The notes under the pieces were generated by a model. That model searched no databases. It had not been told where the DNA came from and was given only the letters and a program-made list of their open reading frames with translations. The position numbers and the translations under genes are program-made. Below are positions 43,998-53,041 of a DNA stretch of 64,000 nt, piece after piece (positions within the stretch are counted from its first letter, which is position 1; every line of letters starts with the position of its first letter). Source of the DNA: Microbacterium oryzae (GTDB taxonomy: Bacteria; Actinomycetota; Actinomycetes; Actinomycetales; Microbacteriaceae); assembly GCF_030406385.1 (NCBI RefSeq), contig NZ_JAUEPM010000004.1:62001-126000 (forward strand), in the 5' to 3' direction.

Positions 43998-44043
43998 GCC
44001 GCGGCGGATCCGCTCACGCGGCCGCGGCGGATCCGCTCACGCG
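43998..44043. repeat. 23-bp exact tandem duplication across the hemL stop codon
   Basis: Two adjacent identical 23-bp copies (43998-44020 and 44021-44043) of GCCGCGGCGGATCC followed by GCTCACGCG. The second copy contains the hemL stop codon (TCA on the plus strand at 44037); the first lies just beyond the gene. Each copy includes the dyad GGATCC within a CCGCGGCGG context. Confidence 0.9.
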
Positions 44044-45359
44044 GTGGCGGCGGCAGCCGCGCGAGCGGCGCCGGGCAGCGCCTCGAGGATGCGGCCCAGC
44101 GCGTCCTCGTCGTGCGCGGCCGTGAGGAACCACGCCTCGTACACGCTCGGCGGCAGGGCGACGCCCGCGTCGAGCATGGCATGGAAGAACGGCGTGTAGC
44201 GGAACGCCTCCTGCGTCTTCGCCGTCGCATAGTCGCGGGGCTCCTCTGGCAGGAACGCGAGGCCGAAGAGGCTGCCGGCGCGCGGGATGGCATGCACGAC
44301 GCCGGCCTCCGTCAGGGCCGCACCCAGGCCATCCGCCACCGTCTTCGCGGCCGCGTCGACGGTCGCGTAGACCTCGGGGGTCGCGAGGCGCAGTGTGGTG
44401 AGCCCAGCCGCGACCGAGAGCGGGTTCCCCGAGAGGGTGCCCGCCTGGTAGACGGGGCCGACGGGCGCGAGCTGGTCCATGACGCGGCGCTTCCCGCCGA
44501 GCGCGGCCAGCGGCATGCCGCCGCCGACGACCTTGCCGAACGTGATGATGTCGGGCTCGAACAGCTCGCCCGCCTCGACCTGCAGACCCCAGTGCCCCGC
44601 GGGGTGCACGCGGAAACCGGTCAGCACCTCGTCGAGGATGAGCAGCGCGCCCGCGTCGTGCGCGATCTGCGCGAGCGCGGCGTTGTAGCCGGGCTGCGGC
44701 TGCACGACGCCCATGTTCGCGGGGGCGGCCTCGACGATGATGGCGGCGATCTCGTGCCCCCGCGCGGCGAAGATCTCGCGCACGGCGTCGAGTTCGCCGT
44801 AGGGCGCGACGAGGGTCTGGCCGGCGATCGCCGCGGGGACACCCGCCGTGCCGGGAAGCGCGAGCGTGGCCACGCCGGATCCGGCCGACGCGAGCAGTCC
44901 GTCGGAGTGGCCGTGGTAGTTGCCGTCGAACTTCACCAGCAGGTCGCGGCCCGTCGCGCCACGGGCGAGACGGATGGCGGTCATCGTCGCCTCGGTGCCG
45001 GTGGAGACCAGGCGCACCTGCTCGACGGGCTTCAGGCCCCCGGCCTGCACGCGCTCGACGATGAGGTCGGCGAGCTCCACCTCGCCCTCGGTGGGTGCGC
45101 CGAAGGAGAGCCCGCGGGTGGCGGCCTCCTGCACCGCCGCGACGACCTCCGGATGGGCGTGGCCGAGGAGGGCGGGGCCCCACGAGGCGACGAGGTCCAC
45201 GTACTCGCGACCGGCGGCATCCGTCACGTATGCACCCCGCGCCGACGCGAGGAAGCGCGGCGTGCCGCCCACCGAGCCGTACGCGCGCACGGGCGAGTTC
45301 ACCCCGCCGGGGATCACAGCGCGGGCGTGCTCGAACAGGGCGTCGTTCCGGTCGGTCAT
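44037..45359 (-). CDS. hemL: Glutamate-1-semialdehyde 2,1-aminomutase
   Basis: 440 residues. It converts glutamate-1-semialdehyde to 5-aminolevulinate, the second committed step of C5-pathway heme synthesis after HemA. Fold-type I aminotransferase motifs are complete: [49 protein letters not shown] and the PLP lysine Lys276 in [10 protein letters not shown]. It is the last gene of the hem operon, separated from hemB by 197 bp that hold two palindromic repeats. Confidence 0.96.
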   Translation of the reverse strand: MTDRNDALFEHARAVIPGGVNSPVRAYGSVGGTPRFLASARGAYVTDAAGREYVDLVASWGPALLGHAHPEVVAAVQEAATRGLSFGAPTEGEVELADLIVERVQAGGLKPVEQVRLVSTGTEATMTAIRLARGATGRDLLVKFDGNYHGHSDGLLASAGSGVATLALPGTAGVPAAIAGQTLVAPYGELDAVREIFAARGHEIAAIIVEAAPANMGVVQPQPGYNAALAQIAHDAGALLILDEVLTGFRVHPAGHWGLQVEAGELFEPDIITFGKVVGGGMPLAALGGKRRVMDQLAPVGPVYQAGTLSGNPLSVAAGLTTLRLATPEVYATVDAAAKTVADGLGAALTEAGVVHAIPRAGSLFGLAFLPEEPRDYATAKTQEAFRYTPFFHAMLDAGVALPPSVYEAWFLTAAHDEDALGRILEALPGAARAAAAATA

Positions 45360-45410
45360 GCCTCTATTCTCCCGCACCCCTCCCCCGCGGCGGGCCGGAC
45401 GAAGGATGAC

Positions 45411-45529
45411 CATGTCTCACTCCCGACGGGTATGACGGCCCGTATCCCGCGTCGAGTGAGACACGGGGATGACCATGTCTCACTCCCGGCGGGTATGAAC
45501 CCGCGGAACCCGCAGCATGTGAGACACGG
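45411..45529. repeat. Two-copy array of 56-bp palindromic repeats between hemB and hemL
   Basis: Copies at 45411-45466 and 45474-45529 share with the array at 2450 the start CATGTCTCACTCC, the GCGGGTATGA-like or ACGGGTATGA-like core and the end GTGAGACACGG. Period is 63 bp. In the second copy one position of the outer stem is mismatched (AGCATGTGAGACA). They lie within the hem operon, upstream of hemL. Confidence 0.9.
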
Positions 45530-45556
45530 TCGGCTCAGGCGGCCGACGCCGTAGCC

Positions 45557-46540
45557 TCAGTGCGCCTCGCGCAGCCAGCCCGCGGCCTCGACGGCCCAAT
45601 AGGTGAGGATGGCGTCCGCGCCGGCGCGACGGATGCCCAGGAGCGACTCCTGGATGGCGCCGCGGCGGTCGATCCAGCCGTTGGCGGCCGCGGCCTCGAC
45701 CATCGCGTACTCGCCCGACACCTGGTACGCCCAGACCGGCACGTCGACCGTTGCGCGCACGTCGGCGAGCACGTCGAGGTACGGCATGGCGGGCTTCACC
45801 ATGACGATGTCGGCGCCCTCCTCGACGTCCATGATCGCCTCCCGGACGCCCTCGCGCGCGTTGCCGGGGTCGAGCTGGTACGTGCGGCGGTCGCCCTTCA
45901 GCTGCGAGTCGACGGCCTCTCGGAACGGGCCGTAGAAGGCGCCGGCGTACTTCGCCGAGTAGGCCATGATGATCGTGTCGATGAAGCCCTCGGAGTCGAG
46001 AGCCTCGCGGACGGCCGCCACCTGGCCGTCCATCATGCCCGACAGCCCCAGCAGGGTCGCCCCCGCGCGCGCCTGCGCGACGCCCATCGCCGCATAGCGC
46101 TCGAGGGTGGCGTCGTTGTCGACGCCGCCGTCCCCCCGTAGCACGCCGCAGTGACCGTGATCGGTGAACTCGTCGAGGCACAGGTCGGTCTGCACGACGA
46201 GCGCGTCGCCGACCTCCGACGCCAGGGCGGCCGCGGCGACGTTGAGGATGCCCTCGGGGTCGTCCGCGCCGGATCCGATCGCGTCACGCACCTCGGGGAT
46301 GCCGAACAGCATGATCCCGCCGACGCCCGCTTCGGCCGCTTCGGCCGCAGCGCGCCGCAGGGAGTCGAGCGTGTGCTGGCGCACGCCGGGCATCGATCCG
46401 ATGTCGACGGGCTCCGAGATGCCCTCGCGCACGAAGGCGGGCAGCACGAGCTGGGATGGCGCCAGGTGCGTCTCGCGGACGAGTCGGCGGACCGCCGGGG
46501 AGGTGCGGAGGCGACGCGGGCGGTGGGTGGGGAAGGTCAT
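45557..46540 (-). CDS. hemB: Delta-aminolevulinic acid dehydratase (porphobilinogen synthase)
   Basis: 327 residues. It joins two 5-aminolevulinate molecules into porphobilinogen. The active-site lysines are Lys197 ([14 protein letters not shown]) and Lys249 ([13 protein letters not shown]). The metal region is [14 protein letters not shown] (Cys121, Cys131), a form intermediate between zinc-type and Asp-rich enzymes. The ATG overlaps the hemD stop (ATGA). Confidence 0.96.
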   Translation of the reverse strand: MTFPTHRPRRLRTSPAVRRLVRETHLAPSQLVLPAFVREGISEPVDIGSMPGVRQHTLDSLRRAAAEAAEAGVGGIMLFGIPEVRDAIGSGADDPEGILNVAAAALASEVGDALVVQTDLCLDEFTDHGHCGVLRGDGGVDNDATLERYAAMGVAQARAGATLLGLSGMMDGQVAAVREALDSEGFIDTIIMAYSAKYAGAFYGPFREAVDSQLKGDRRTYQLDPGNAREGVREAIMDVEEGADIVMVKPAMPYLDVLADVRATVDVPVWAYQVSGEYAMVEAAAANGWIDRRGAIQESLLGIRRAGADAILTYWAVEAAGWLREAH

Positions 46541-47397
46541 CGATCGTCCTCGGTGGCCGCGTCGGGGATGCGCACGACCTCGGTCGGGGTGGTCTCCGGG
46601 ATGGCGCGCGCCTCAGCGCTCGACGGCGGGACCGGGATGTCGGCGAGCGCGTCGATCAGCGACTCCACGCTCTGCCGCGGTGCGACGAGATGGATGGGGA
46701 GGCCCGCCGCGTTCGCGTCCCGCGCGGTGCGCGGGCCGATCGCGGCGATGATCGTCTCCTCGGGGATGACGGGGAACTGCTCGCGCACCTGCTCGGCGAC
46801 CGAACCGCTCGTCACGAGGATGGCGTTGATGCGGCCGTTCAGGACGTCGCGGTGCGCGCGCTCGGGAGCGGGCACGCCCACCGTGCGGTAGGCGACCACG
46901 CTGTGCACGTCGTGCCCCGCTGCGATGAGCGCGTCGGTGAGGACCGGCTTCGCGATCTCGCTGCGCAGCGTGAGGATGCGCCGCGGCTCGGGCTCGAGCG
47001 CGAGGAGCTGCCGGGCGAGGCCGGCGGCGGAGTTGTCGGTGTCGGGCACGAGGTCGACGCCGTATCCGACGGCCTGCAGCGCGGTCGCGGTGGTCTCGCC
47101 GACGGCGGCGACCTTCGTCCCCTCGGGGATCCGCGCGCCGTAGGAGTAGAGCACGTCGACGGTCGTGGCGCTCGTCACCGTGAGCCAGTGGAACCGGCCG
47201 TCGGCCAGGTCGCGGAGCGCCTGCTCGAGCGCGGCCTTGTCCTCGGTGGGAGCGAAGTTGATCAGGGGCGCGATCACCGGCGTCGCACCGCCCGCGCGGA
47301 GCCGAGCGGCGACGCTGTCGCCCCAGGGGCCGCCGCGCGGCACGAGCACCCGCCATCCGGCGAGAGGCTTTGCGGTCATAGGATCCAGTGGCTTCAT
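46537..47397 (-). CDS. hemD: Uroporphyrinogen-III synthase
   Basis: 286 residues. It closes hydroxymethylbilane into uroporphyrinogen III. The family is weakly conserved, but the two-domain alternation is visible ([111 protein letters not shown]). The ATG at 47397 overlaps the hemC stop; ATG 47379 is an alternative. About 30 C-terminal residues after PPSSAEA are probably flexible. Confidence 0.9.
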   Translation of the reverse strand: MKPLDPMTAKPLAGWRVLVPRGGPWGDSVAARLRAGGATPVIAPLINFAPTEDKAALEQALRDLADGRFHWLTVTSATTVDVLYSYGARIPEGTKVAAVGETTATALQAVGYGVDLVPDTDNSAAGLARQLLALEPEPRRILTLRSEIAKPVLTDALIAAGHDVHSVVAYRTVGVPAPERAHRDVLNGRINAILVTSGSVAEQVREQFPVIPEETIIAAIGPRTARDANAAGLPIHLVAPRQSVESLIDALADIPVPPSSAEARAIPETTPTEVVRIPDAATEDDR

Positions 47398-48383
47398 GTA
47401 GTGGTCGAGGGTGTCACGAGCTCGGACGCCCCTCGGTCGAGAAGCTGACCGGCGACTGCGGTGCCGATCTCGCTCGCTCGTCGGGGGACGACGCGACGGG
47501 CGGCATCTGCACCGTCGCCGCCGCCCTGCGCATGAATATACTCCTGCGCCACGACCTCGGCGCTCTCCGCCGCGATCTCGACGCCGGGCTCCCCGTAGAC
47601 CACCGCCGACACCCGCAGCTCGTCGCCCGTGAGGTCGGCGTGGATGCCGACCGGCGCGTGGCAGCCCGCCTCGACACCGGCCAGCACCGCGCGCTCGACC
47701 GTCACGGCGAACCGGGTCGCGGGGTCGTCGAGGGCTCGGATGGCGCGGAGCAGCTCGTCGTCGATGTCCAGCCGCGTCTCGACGGCGAGCGATCCCTGCC
47801 CGGCCGCGGTCGGCCATCCGCCGAGGTCCTGGAACTCCATGGCGAGGTCGATGTCCGATCCGAGCCGGGCCAGCCCCGCAGCGGCCAGCACGATCGCGTC
47901 GAGCTCGCCGTCGCGCACGCGCTGCATGCGCGAGTCGACGTTGCCGCGGAGGTCGTGCACCTGCACGCCGGGGTTGGCGCGCCGCACCTGCGCGATGCGA
48001 CGGGGCGACCCCGTGCCCACGCGGGCTCCGGCGGGGAGCTCGGCGAGCGGCGTGCCGTCGCGCGTGAGCACGACATCGCGTGCGTCCGCGCGGACCGGCG
48101 TCGCGGCCACGAGGAGGCCGGGCGCCCCGGCGGTGGGAAGGTCCTTCAGAGAGTGGACGAGCAGGTCGCATTCGCCGGCGAGGAGCGCCTCGCGCAGTCG
48201 GGTGGCGAAGACGCCGGTGCCGCCGAGCTGCGACAGCGAGGCGCGCGAGACGTCGCCCTCGGAGACGATCTCGACGAGCTCGACCGGGCGGCCCGCCTTC
48301 TCCTCGAGAGCTCGCGCGACCATGGACGACTGCGACATCGCCAGCGCGCTGCGCCGGGTGCCCAGGCGGATGGCGGTGGTCAC
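47394..48383 (-). CDS. hemC: Hydroxymethylbilane synthase (porphobilinogen deaminase)
   Basis: 329 residues. It polymerises four porphobilinogens on a dipyrromethane cofactor bound to Cys241 (GVEAGCHAPVG). The catalytic Asp81 lies in HSLKDLPT, and the Arg-rich substrate site is GTGSPRRIAQVRR. The GTG start overlaps the hemQ stop (GTGA). Confidence 0.96.
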   Translation of the reverse strand: MTTAIRLGTRRSALAMSQSSMVARALEEKAGRPVELVEIVSEGDVSRASLSQLGGTGVFATRLREALLAGECDLLVHSLKDLPTAGAPGLLVAATPVRADARDVVLTRDGTPLAELPAGARVGTGSPRRIAQVRRANPGVQVHDLRGNVDSRMQRVRDGELDAIVLAAAGLARLGSDIDLAMEFQDLGGWPTAAGQGSLAVETRLDIDDELLRAIRALDDPATRFAVTVERAVLAGVEAGCHAPVGIHADLTGDELRVSAVVYGEPGVEIAAESAEVVAQEYIHAQGGGDGADAARRVVPRRASEIGTAVAGQLLDRGASELVTPSTTT

Positions 48384-49057
48384 TGCAGCACCTCGGCCAC
48401 CTCGGACGCGGGGATGCGTCGACCGGTGAAGAACGGCACCTCCTCGCGCACGTGGCGGCGAGCCTCGGTGTAGCGCAGGTCGCGCATCATGTCGACGAGC
48501 TCGTTCAGCTCGTCGGACTCCATCGGGAGCATCCACTCGTAGTCGCCGAGCGCGAAGGCGGCCATCGTGTTCGCAGTGACGCCGCGGAACGCCGCGCCCT
48601 TCCGGCCGTGGTCGGCGAGCATGCCGCTGCGCTCCTCGTCGGGGAGCAGGTACCACTCGTAGCTGCGCACGAAGGGGTAGACCGTCAGCCACCCCTTCGC
48701 GGCGATGCCGCGCATGTAGCCGGGCACGTGGCGCTTGTTGAACTCCGCGTCGCGGTGCACGGCCATCCCGTTCCAGGTCGGCAGGAGGTTCTTCAGCAGC
48801 TCAGTGCGACGCAGACGACGGATGGCCCGCTGCAGCTCCTCGGGCGCACCGCCGTGCACCCACACCATGAGGTCGGCGTCGGCGCGCAGGCCGCTGACGT
48901 CGTAGAACCCGCGGACCGTCACACCCTCCCCCGCGAGGAGGGAGACGATGTCCTCGAGTTCCGTCGCATCGGTCTCCGTCACCGGGCGGTCGGGGTTGCG
49001 TCGCCACACCGCCCAGAGGCTGTAGCTGTCGCCGGTCGTCTCGAGTTCGTCAGGCAT
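48380..49057 (-). CDS. hemQ: Coproheme decarboxylase (HemQ, chlorite-dismutase family)
   Basis: 225 residues. HemQ decarboxylates coproheme to heme b, the last step of the coproporphyrin-dependent pathway of Gram-positive bacteria. The expected catalytic Tyr (Tyr127 in VYPFVRSYEWYLLP) and axial heme His (His150 in MLADHGRKG) are present. Chlorite dismutases carry Arg in the distal pocket; that assignment cannot be made here by eye. Overlaps hemC by four bases. Confidence 0.94.
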   Translation of the reverse strand: MPDELETTGDSYSLWAVWRRNPDRPVTETDATELEDIVSLLAGEGVTVRGFYDVSGLRADADLMVWVHGGAPEELQRAIRRLRRTELLKNLLPTWNGMAVHRDAEFNKRHVPGYMRGIAAKGWLTVYPFVRSYEWYLLPDEERSGMLADHGRKGAAFRGVTANTMAAFALGDYEWMLPMESDELNELVDMMRDLRYTEARRHVREEVPFFTGRRIPASEVAEVLQ

Positions 49058-49105
49058 GACTCCATCATGCTCCCGCTCGCGCGGAAGGCGAAAACGTCCG
49101 CCCGT

Positions 49106-49393
49106 TCAGCGGGCGATGAGCCGGGCGATGCCCCAGACGACGGCACCGACGGCCGCAGCGGCGCCCACGGCGGCCGCGACGGCGGCGGCGGGGTTGCCGT
49201 CGGCGAAGGCACGCGCCTTCACCGCGCCGCGCTGCATGGCGTCGGAGGCGCGGCGCGGCAGGTTGCCCTTGACCTCGATCGCGTTGAGGGCGGCCCGCAG
49301 CTCCGCGCGGGCACGCTCCACCGGGTCGTCGATGCCGCTCGGCACCACGGTCTTCGAGATGAGCGCCTCGCCGTGCATGCGATCAGAACTCAT
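49106..49393 (-). CDS. DUF3618 small membrane protein
   Basis: 95 residues. DUF3618 motif DDPVERARAELRAALNAIEVKGNLPRRASD (about 22-50) is followed by one C-terminal membrane helix (about 68-93, Ala/Val-rich). Its start lies inside the end of the holin-like gene (11-bp overlap), so the two are translated together. DUF3618 proteins usually occur beside holin-like and YtxH-like genes, as here; function unknown, probably envelope-associated. Confidence 0.85.
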   Translation of the reverse strand: MSSDRMHGEALISKTVVPSGIDDPVERARAELRAALNAIEVKGNLPRRASDAMQRGAVKARAFADGNPAAAVAAAVGAAAAVGAVVWGIARLIAR

Positions 49394-49799
49394 TCGCGAC
49401 CTCCTTGACGATGGCGACGTCCGTGCGGGCCGCGCTGGCGGGGTTCTCGCTCTTGGCGAGGCGCTTGAACCGCAGCAGCCCCAGGAGCGCGAAGACGGCG
49501 GCGAGGATCACGCCGACGCCGAAGACGATGAGCGCGGACGCCCACACCGGCAGCCACAGCGACAGCAGCGCGATGACGAAGCACAGGAAGGCGGGGATGG
49601 CCCAGAACAGGAAGAACAGCGCGACGAGCATCCATCCGGTGCCGAACCCCGCGTCCTTCGCGGTCTTCGCCGCCCACTTCTTCGCGGCGTCGACCTCGGC
49701 GATGACGAGGTTGCGCACCAGCTCCGGCACATCGCCGATGAGCGTGAAGAGACTGTCGTCGGCGCGATCCCGCACGGGCGACGGCGGGAGCTGCGCCAT
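49383..49799 (-). CDS. Phage-holin-family (Act_Hol-E/DUF1469-like) membrane protein
   Basis: 138 residues, two adjacent membrane helices (about 55-78 and 83-110) with an N-terminal amphipathic region (LFTLIGDVPELVRNLVIAEVDAAKKW). Despite the family name these are chromosomal envelope proteins in actinobacteria. TGATG overlap with the YtxH-like gene upstream. Confidence 0.85.
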   Translation of the reverse strand: MAQLPPSPVRDRADDSLFTLIGDVPELVRNLVIAEVDAAKKWAAKTAKDAGFGTGWMLVALFFLFWAIPAFLCFVIALLSLWLPVWASALIVFGVGVILAAVFALLGLLRFKRLAKSENPASAARTDVAIVKEVANEF

Positions 49800-50125
49800 C
49801 AGCCCTCGGCCTTCCCCGTGGCGCCCTTCACGTCGTCGACAGCGTCCCCGGTCTCATCGAGCGCGGCGTCCAGACGCTGGCCCGGCGTGCCGGACGTGGT
49901 GGCGGCCTTCACGACCTTGATCGCGCCGTTCCAGGCCACGCGCGGTGCCGCGAGAGCGCTCGACTTCGCGAGCTTGGAGACCTTCGCCGCCTGCGCCTGC
50001 ACGACGGGAAGCTCCCACACCTCCTGCGCCCTGTCCTTGATCTGCTCGTAGCGCGCACGTCCGGCGCGCGTGCCGAGCACGTAGCCCGCACCGAGGCCGA
50101 TCACGAGTCCCAGCTTCCCCCGCAT
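49799..50125 (-). CDS. YtxH-like small protein
   Basis: 108 residues. The Gly-rich N-terminal hydrophobic stretch (MRGKLGLVIGLGAGYVLGTRAGRARYEQI) is the YtxH pattern, followed by a helical, Lys/Ala-rich region with probable coiled-coil character. It heads the three-gene set placed between hemY and hemQ. Function unknown; often linked to envelope stress. Confidence 0.8.
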   Translation of the reverse strand: MRGKLGLVIGLGAGYVLGTRAGRARYEQIKDRAQEVWELPVVQAQAAKVSKLAKSSALAAPRVAWNGAIKVVKAATTSGTPGQRLDAALDETGDAVDDVKGATGKAEG

Positions 50126-50230
50126 CGGGTTCTCCTCACAGTCGTTCCGGCTTGCTCAGGACTCCACAGTAACCATGTATGCCGTTTTCGGCATCCGCCT
50201 TGCGCGCGCGTCGCCCGGGGTGTAGCCCCT

Positions 50231-51814
50231 TCAGCCGAACAGCGCCGTCCGCCGCACGCGCTCGGCCTCGGCGATCGCGTCGGGAATCACCTGGGCGAGG
50301 CCCGTGCCCGCCAGCCACGCGCCGACCGCGATGGCGCCGGGGATGGCCCGGATGGCCGTGCGCGCCTGATCGGTCGCCGCGCGCAGGCCGACGGTCGCGG
50401 CGGGCTGCGACTGGAGGTACCGCTCGCGTCGGGCGCCGCGGAGCTGGTCTGCGGCGAGCGGGGTGCCGAGGAGAGCCGAAGCCTCCTGAAGGGCGAGCGC
50501 CGCCGCCTCTTCATCGGAGAGGTGCGCGGTGGCGGGCTCCTCGTCCTGCGTGCCGAACGACACCCGCACGACATGCCGGTCGCCCGCGGCGTCGGCAACC
50601 CACTGCCACTTGGCGTTGGCGTGCGTGAGCGCCTTCGCGCGGTGGGAGCCGGGGACGGTGAGCACGCCCGTGCCGCGCGGCTTGGCGTCGAGGGCGGGAG
50701 CGTCGAGGACCAGCGTGACGATCTCCACCATGGGACCGGGGCGCGCGGGCTCCGCCGCGAGGCCCTCGGCGTGCGGCGCGAGGAGTCGGCGCGCGGTCGC
50801 CTCATCCGCCGCGACCACGACGAGGTCCGCGTCGAGAGCCGGCGCGGGGCCGTTCCCGGCATCAGACGATGTCGTCTCACCGAGCGCACCCGGGAAATCG
50901 CGGAATCCGGTGTCGCCGGGATGAGACGACATCGTCTGGCGGTCGGGCTGGCGGTCGGGCCCGTGCGCGTCCACACCGGCCGCGCCGTCTGCGAGATGCA
51001 CCGTCCAACCGGCGTCCGTGCGGTCGAGCCGCTCCACGGCGCTGAGCGTGCGGATCTCAGCGCCGAGCACCTCGAGACGCTCGACGAGCGCATCGGCGAG
51101 TCGCGCCATCCCGCCCCTCAGCCCGAGGACGGCGCCGCCTGGCGCGCTCTTGCGGGCGCCGACGAGCTCGGCGACGGCGCCGGTGAGCGAGCCGGCGCGC
51201 GTGAGCGCGGCGTTGAGACCGGGCGCGGCGACGTCCGGGTCGATGTCGTCGGGGTGCGCGGAGTAGACGCCGGTCGTCACGGGCGCGACGAGGCGGTCGA
51301 GCGCCTTGGCGCCGAGACGCTGGCGCACGAGGCGCCCGAGGCTGTCGGAGTGCCCGATCGTGAGGACCGGCTTCACGCGGTCGAGGTACGCGCGCCACGC
51401 CCCGCTCCAGCCGAGGATGCGGCGCACGTCGGGCGCGAACGGGTTCGCCGGGATCCCGAGGAGGCCCCCGGCCGGGAGGGGCGCTGCGCCGACCCCCGGC
51501 ACGCCCGCGACCCACGCGCCGCCCGCCCCCGTGCCGGGCGTGACGACGTCGGCGCCGAGGCCCAGCGCGTCGATGAGCGCGCGCACGTGCCCGCCGCGGG
51601 TCGCGAAGCTCTCCGCGCCGAGGTCGAGCACCACGCCGCCGACCTCGCCCGAGCGCAGCACGCCGCCGGGGCGCGCGCCGGCCTCGAGCACGGTCACGCG
51701 CATGCCGACCTTCGCGCACTCCCAGGCTGCGACGAGTCCGGCGATGCCGCCGCCCACGACGACCGCGTGCTTCTCGTGGGCGTGCGCGTACAGTTCGTCG
51801 AGCTTCTCGGTCAC
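50231..51814 (-). CDS. hemY: Protoporphyrinogen/coproporphyrinogen oxidase (HemY/CgoX) with in-frame palindromic insert
   Basis: 527 residues, longer than the usual 460-480. FAD motif VVVGGGIAGLVAAWECAKVGMRVTVLEA near 18-45, GGVLRSGEVGGVVLDLGAESFATR and the C-terminal GAIAVGAWLAGTGLAQVIPDAI are family hallmarks. With HemQ present it most likely oxidises coproporphyrinogen III. Between HLADGAAG (near 280) and LDADLVVVAADEATARRLL about 45 extra residues are encoded, including QTMSSHPGDTGFRDFPGAL, matching a 74-bp palindrome in the DNA. The insert sits in a surface turn before the conserved strand, so the enzyme may remain active. Confidence 0.93.
   Translation of the reverse strand: MTEKLDELYAHAHEKHAVVVGGGIAGLVAAWECAKVGMRVTVLEAGARPGGVLRSGEVGGVVLDLGAESFATRGGHVRALIDALGLGADVVTPGTGAGGAWVAGVPGVGAAPLPAGGLLGIPANPFAPDVRRILGWSGAWRAYLDRVKPVLTIGHSDSLGRLVRQRLGAKALDRLVAPVTTGVYSAHPDDIDPDVAAPGLNAALTRAGSLTGAVAELVGARKSAPGGAVLGLRGGMARLADALVERLEVLGAEIRTLSAVERLDRTDAGWTVHLADGAAGVDAHGPDRQPDRQTMSSHPGDTGFRDFPGALGETTSSDAGNGPAPALDADLVVVAADEATARRLLAPHAEGLAAEPARPGPMVEIVTLVLDAPALDAKPRGTGVLTVPGSHRAKALTHANAKWQWVADAAGDRHVVRVSFGTQDEEPATAHLSDEEAAALALQEASALLGTPLAADQLRGARRERYLQSQPAATVGLRAATDQARTAIRAIPGAIAVGAWLAGTGLAQVIPDAIAEAERVRRTALFG
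50864..50937. repeat. 74-bp palindromic element inside the hemY coding sequence
   Basis: Perfect 16-bp terminal inverted repeats, AGACGATGTCGTCTCA at 50864-50879 and TGAGACGACATCGTCT at 50922-50937, enclose a 42-bp centre that is partly self-complementary (CCCGG/CCGGG). The element is open in the hemY frame. Its termini resemble those of the intergenic repeats in containing GTCTCA/TGAGAC. Confidence 0.9.
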
Positions 51815-51863
51815 CGCCCCATCCTCTCAGGCGATGGCCTGGCGGGACGGTGACGAGCGCGGC

Positions 51864-52898
51864 TCAGAGGCTGTGGACGAGCTCCACGATGCGGGTCAGC
51901 ACGGTGGGGTCGGTCTCGGGCGGCACGCCATGGCCGAGGTTCACGATGTGCGCGCGGGCGGAGCGGCCCCGCGAGACGACATCGCGCACGTGCGCCTCGA
52001 GGACGTCCCACGGCGCGGTGAGGAGCGCCGGGTCGATGTTGCCCTGCAGCGTCGTGCCGTCGCCGACGATCGCGGCGGCCTCGTCGAGCGGCACGCGCCA
52101 GTCCACGCCCACCGCCGCGGCGCGGCCGTCGAGCCGCATGTCGGCGAGCACCGGCCCGGTGCCCACGCCGAAGTGGATGACGGGCACCTCGAGGCCCTCG
52201 ACCGCGACCGCCGAGTGCGGCGCCACGAACGCGCGGAAGTCCGCCGGTGCGAGCGAGCCCGCCCACGAGTCGAAGAGCTGCACGGCGGCGGCGCCTGCCT
52301 CGATCTGCGTGCGGAGGAATCCGCGCGAGACCTGCGCGAGCCATCCGGCCAGCGCATGCCAGGCCTCGGGGTCGGCGTGCATCATGGCGCGGGCGCGCAG
52401 GTGCTCCTTCGACGGGCCGCCCTCGACGAGGTAGGCCGCGAGTGTGAACGGGGCGCCGGCGAAGCCGATGAGCGGCGTGCCGGTCGCGTCGAGCTCCGCC
52501 ACGACCGTGCGGACGGCCTCGCGCACGGGCTCCGCCGCCGCGACGACCTCGGCGGGATCGATCGCGGTGATGCGCTCCACATCTGCTCGAGTGCGCACGG
52601 GGTCGGCGAACACCGGACCGCGCCCCGGCACGATCTCGACGTCGATGCCCGCGAGACGCAGCGGCACGACGATGTCGCTGAAGAAGATGCCGGCGTCGAC
52701 GCCGTGGCGGCGCACGGGCTGCAGCGTGATCTCCGCGGCGAGGTCGGGCGTCAGGCACGCGTCGAGCATGCGCGTGCCGACCCGCAGCTCGCGGTACTCG
52801 GGAAGCGAGCGGCCGGCCTGCCGCATGAACCAGACGGGGGTCGTCTCCGGGCGCTCGCCGCGCAGGGCGCGCAGGAGGGGCGCATCGAGGGAAGGCAT
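51864..52898 (-). CDS. hemE: Uroporphyrinogen decarboxylase
   Basis: 344 residues. It decarboxylates uroporphyrinogen III to coproporphyrinogen III. Signature [18 protein letters not shown] near 22-39 holds the substrate-binding arginines; [33 protein letters not shown] and [12 protein letters not shown] complete the family pattern. GGGAGG precedes the ATG at 52898. First gene of the minus-strand hem operon; divergent from hemA across 143 bp. Confidence 0.96.
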   Translation of the reverse strand: MPSLDAPLLRALRGERPETTPVWFMRQAGRSLPEYRELRVGTRMLDACLTPDLAAEITLQPVRRHGVDAGIFFSDIVVPLRLAGIDVEIVPGRGPVFADPVRTRADVERITAIDPAEVVAAAEPVREAVRTVVAELDATGTPLIGFAGAPFTLAAYLVEGGPSKEHLRARAMMHADPEAWHALAGWLAQVSRGFLRTQIEAGAAAVQLFDSWAGSLAPADFRAFVAPHSAVAVEGLEVPVIHFGVGTGPVLADMRLDGRAAAVGVDWRVPLDEAAAIVGDGTTLQGNIDPALLTAPWDVLEAHVRDVVSRGRSARAHIVNLGHGVPPETDPTVLTRIVELVHSL

Positions 52899-52983
52899 GG
52901 TCTCATCCTCCCATCCGCCGCGGAGAGCGAGCAGGATGGCCGGCGCCAAGCGACGAAATCGCGCAGGGTGCCCGGAAAGCGCC

Positions 52984-52999
52984 GGTTAGGCAACCCTTT
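52984..52999. promoter_or_regulatory. DtxR/IdeR-box-like sequence upstream of hemA
   Basis: GGTTAGGCAACCCTTT matches 12 of 16 positions of the GGTTAGGCTAACCTAA half-plus-core of the actinobacterial iron-regulator box. It lies 43 bp upstream of the hemA start, in the hemA/hemE divergent region. The match is imperfect on one half. Confidence 0.25.
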
Positions 53000-53041
53000 C
53001 TTTTCATGAATCATTCAGAACTGACTTTTACGAGGAGTAGA

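Noticed and set aside
49383..49799. Holin-like gene as evidence of a prophage
   Set aside because: The family is widespread on actinobacterial chromosomes with DUF3618 and YtxH-like partners; no other phage gene is present.
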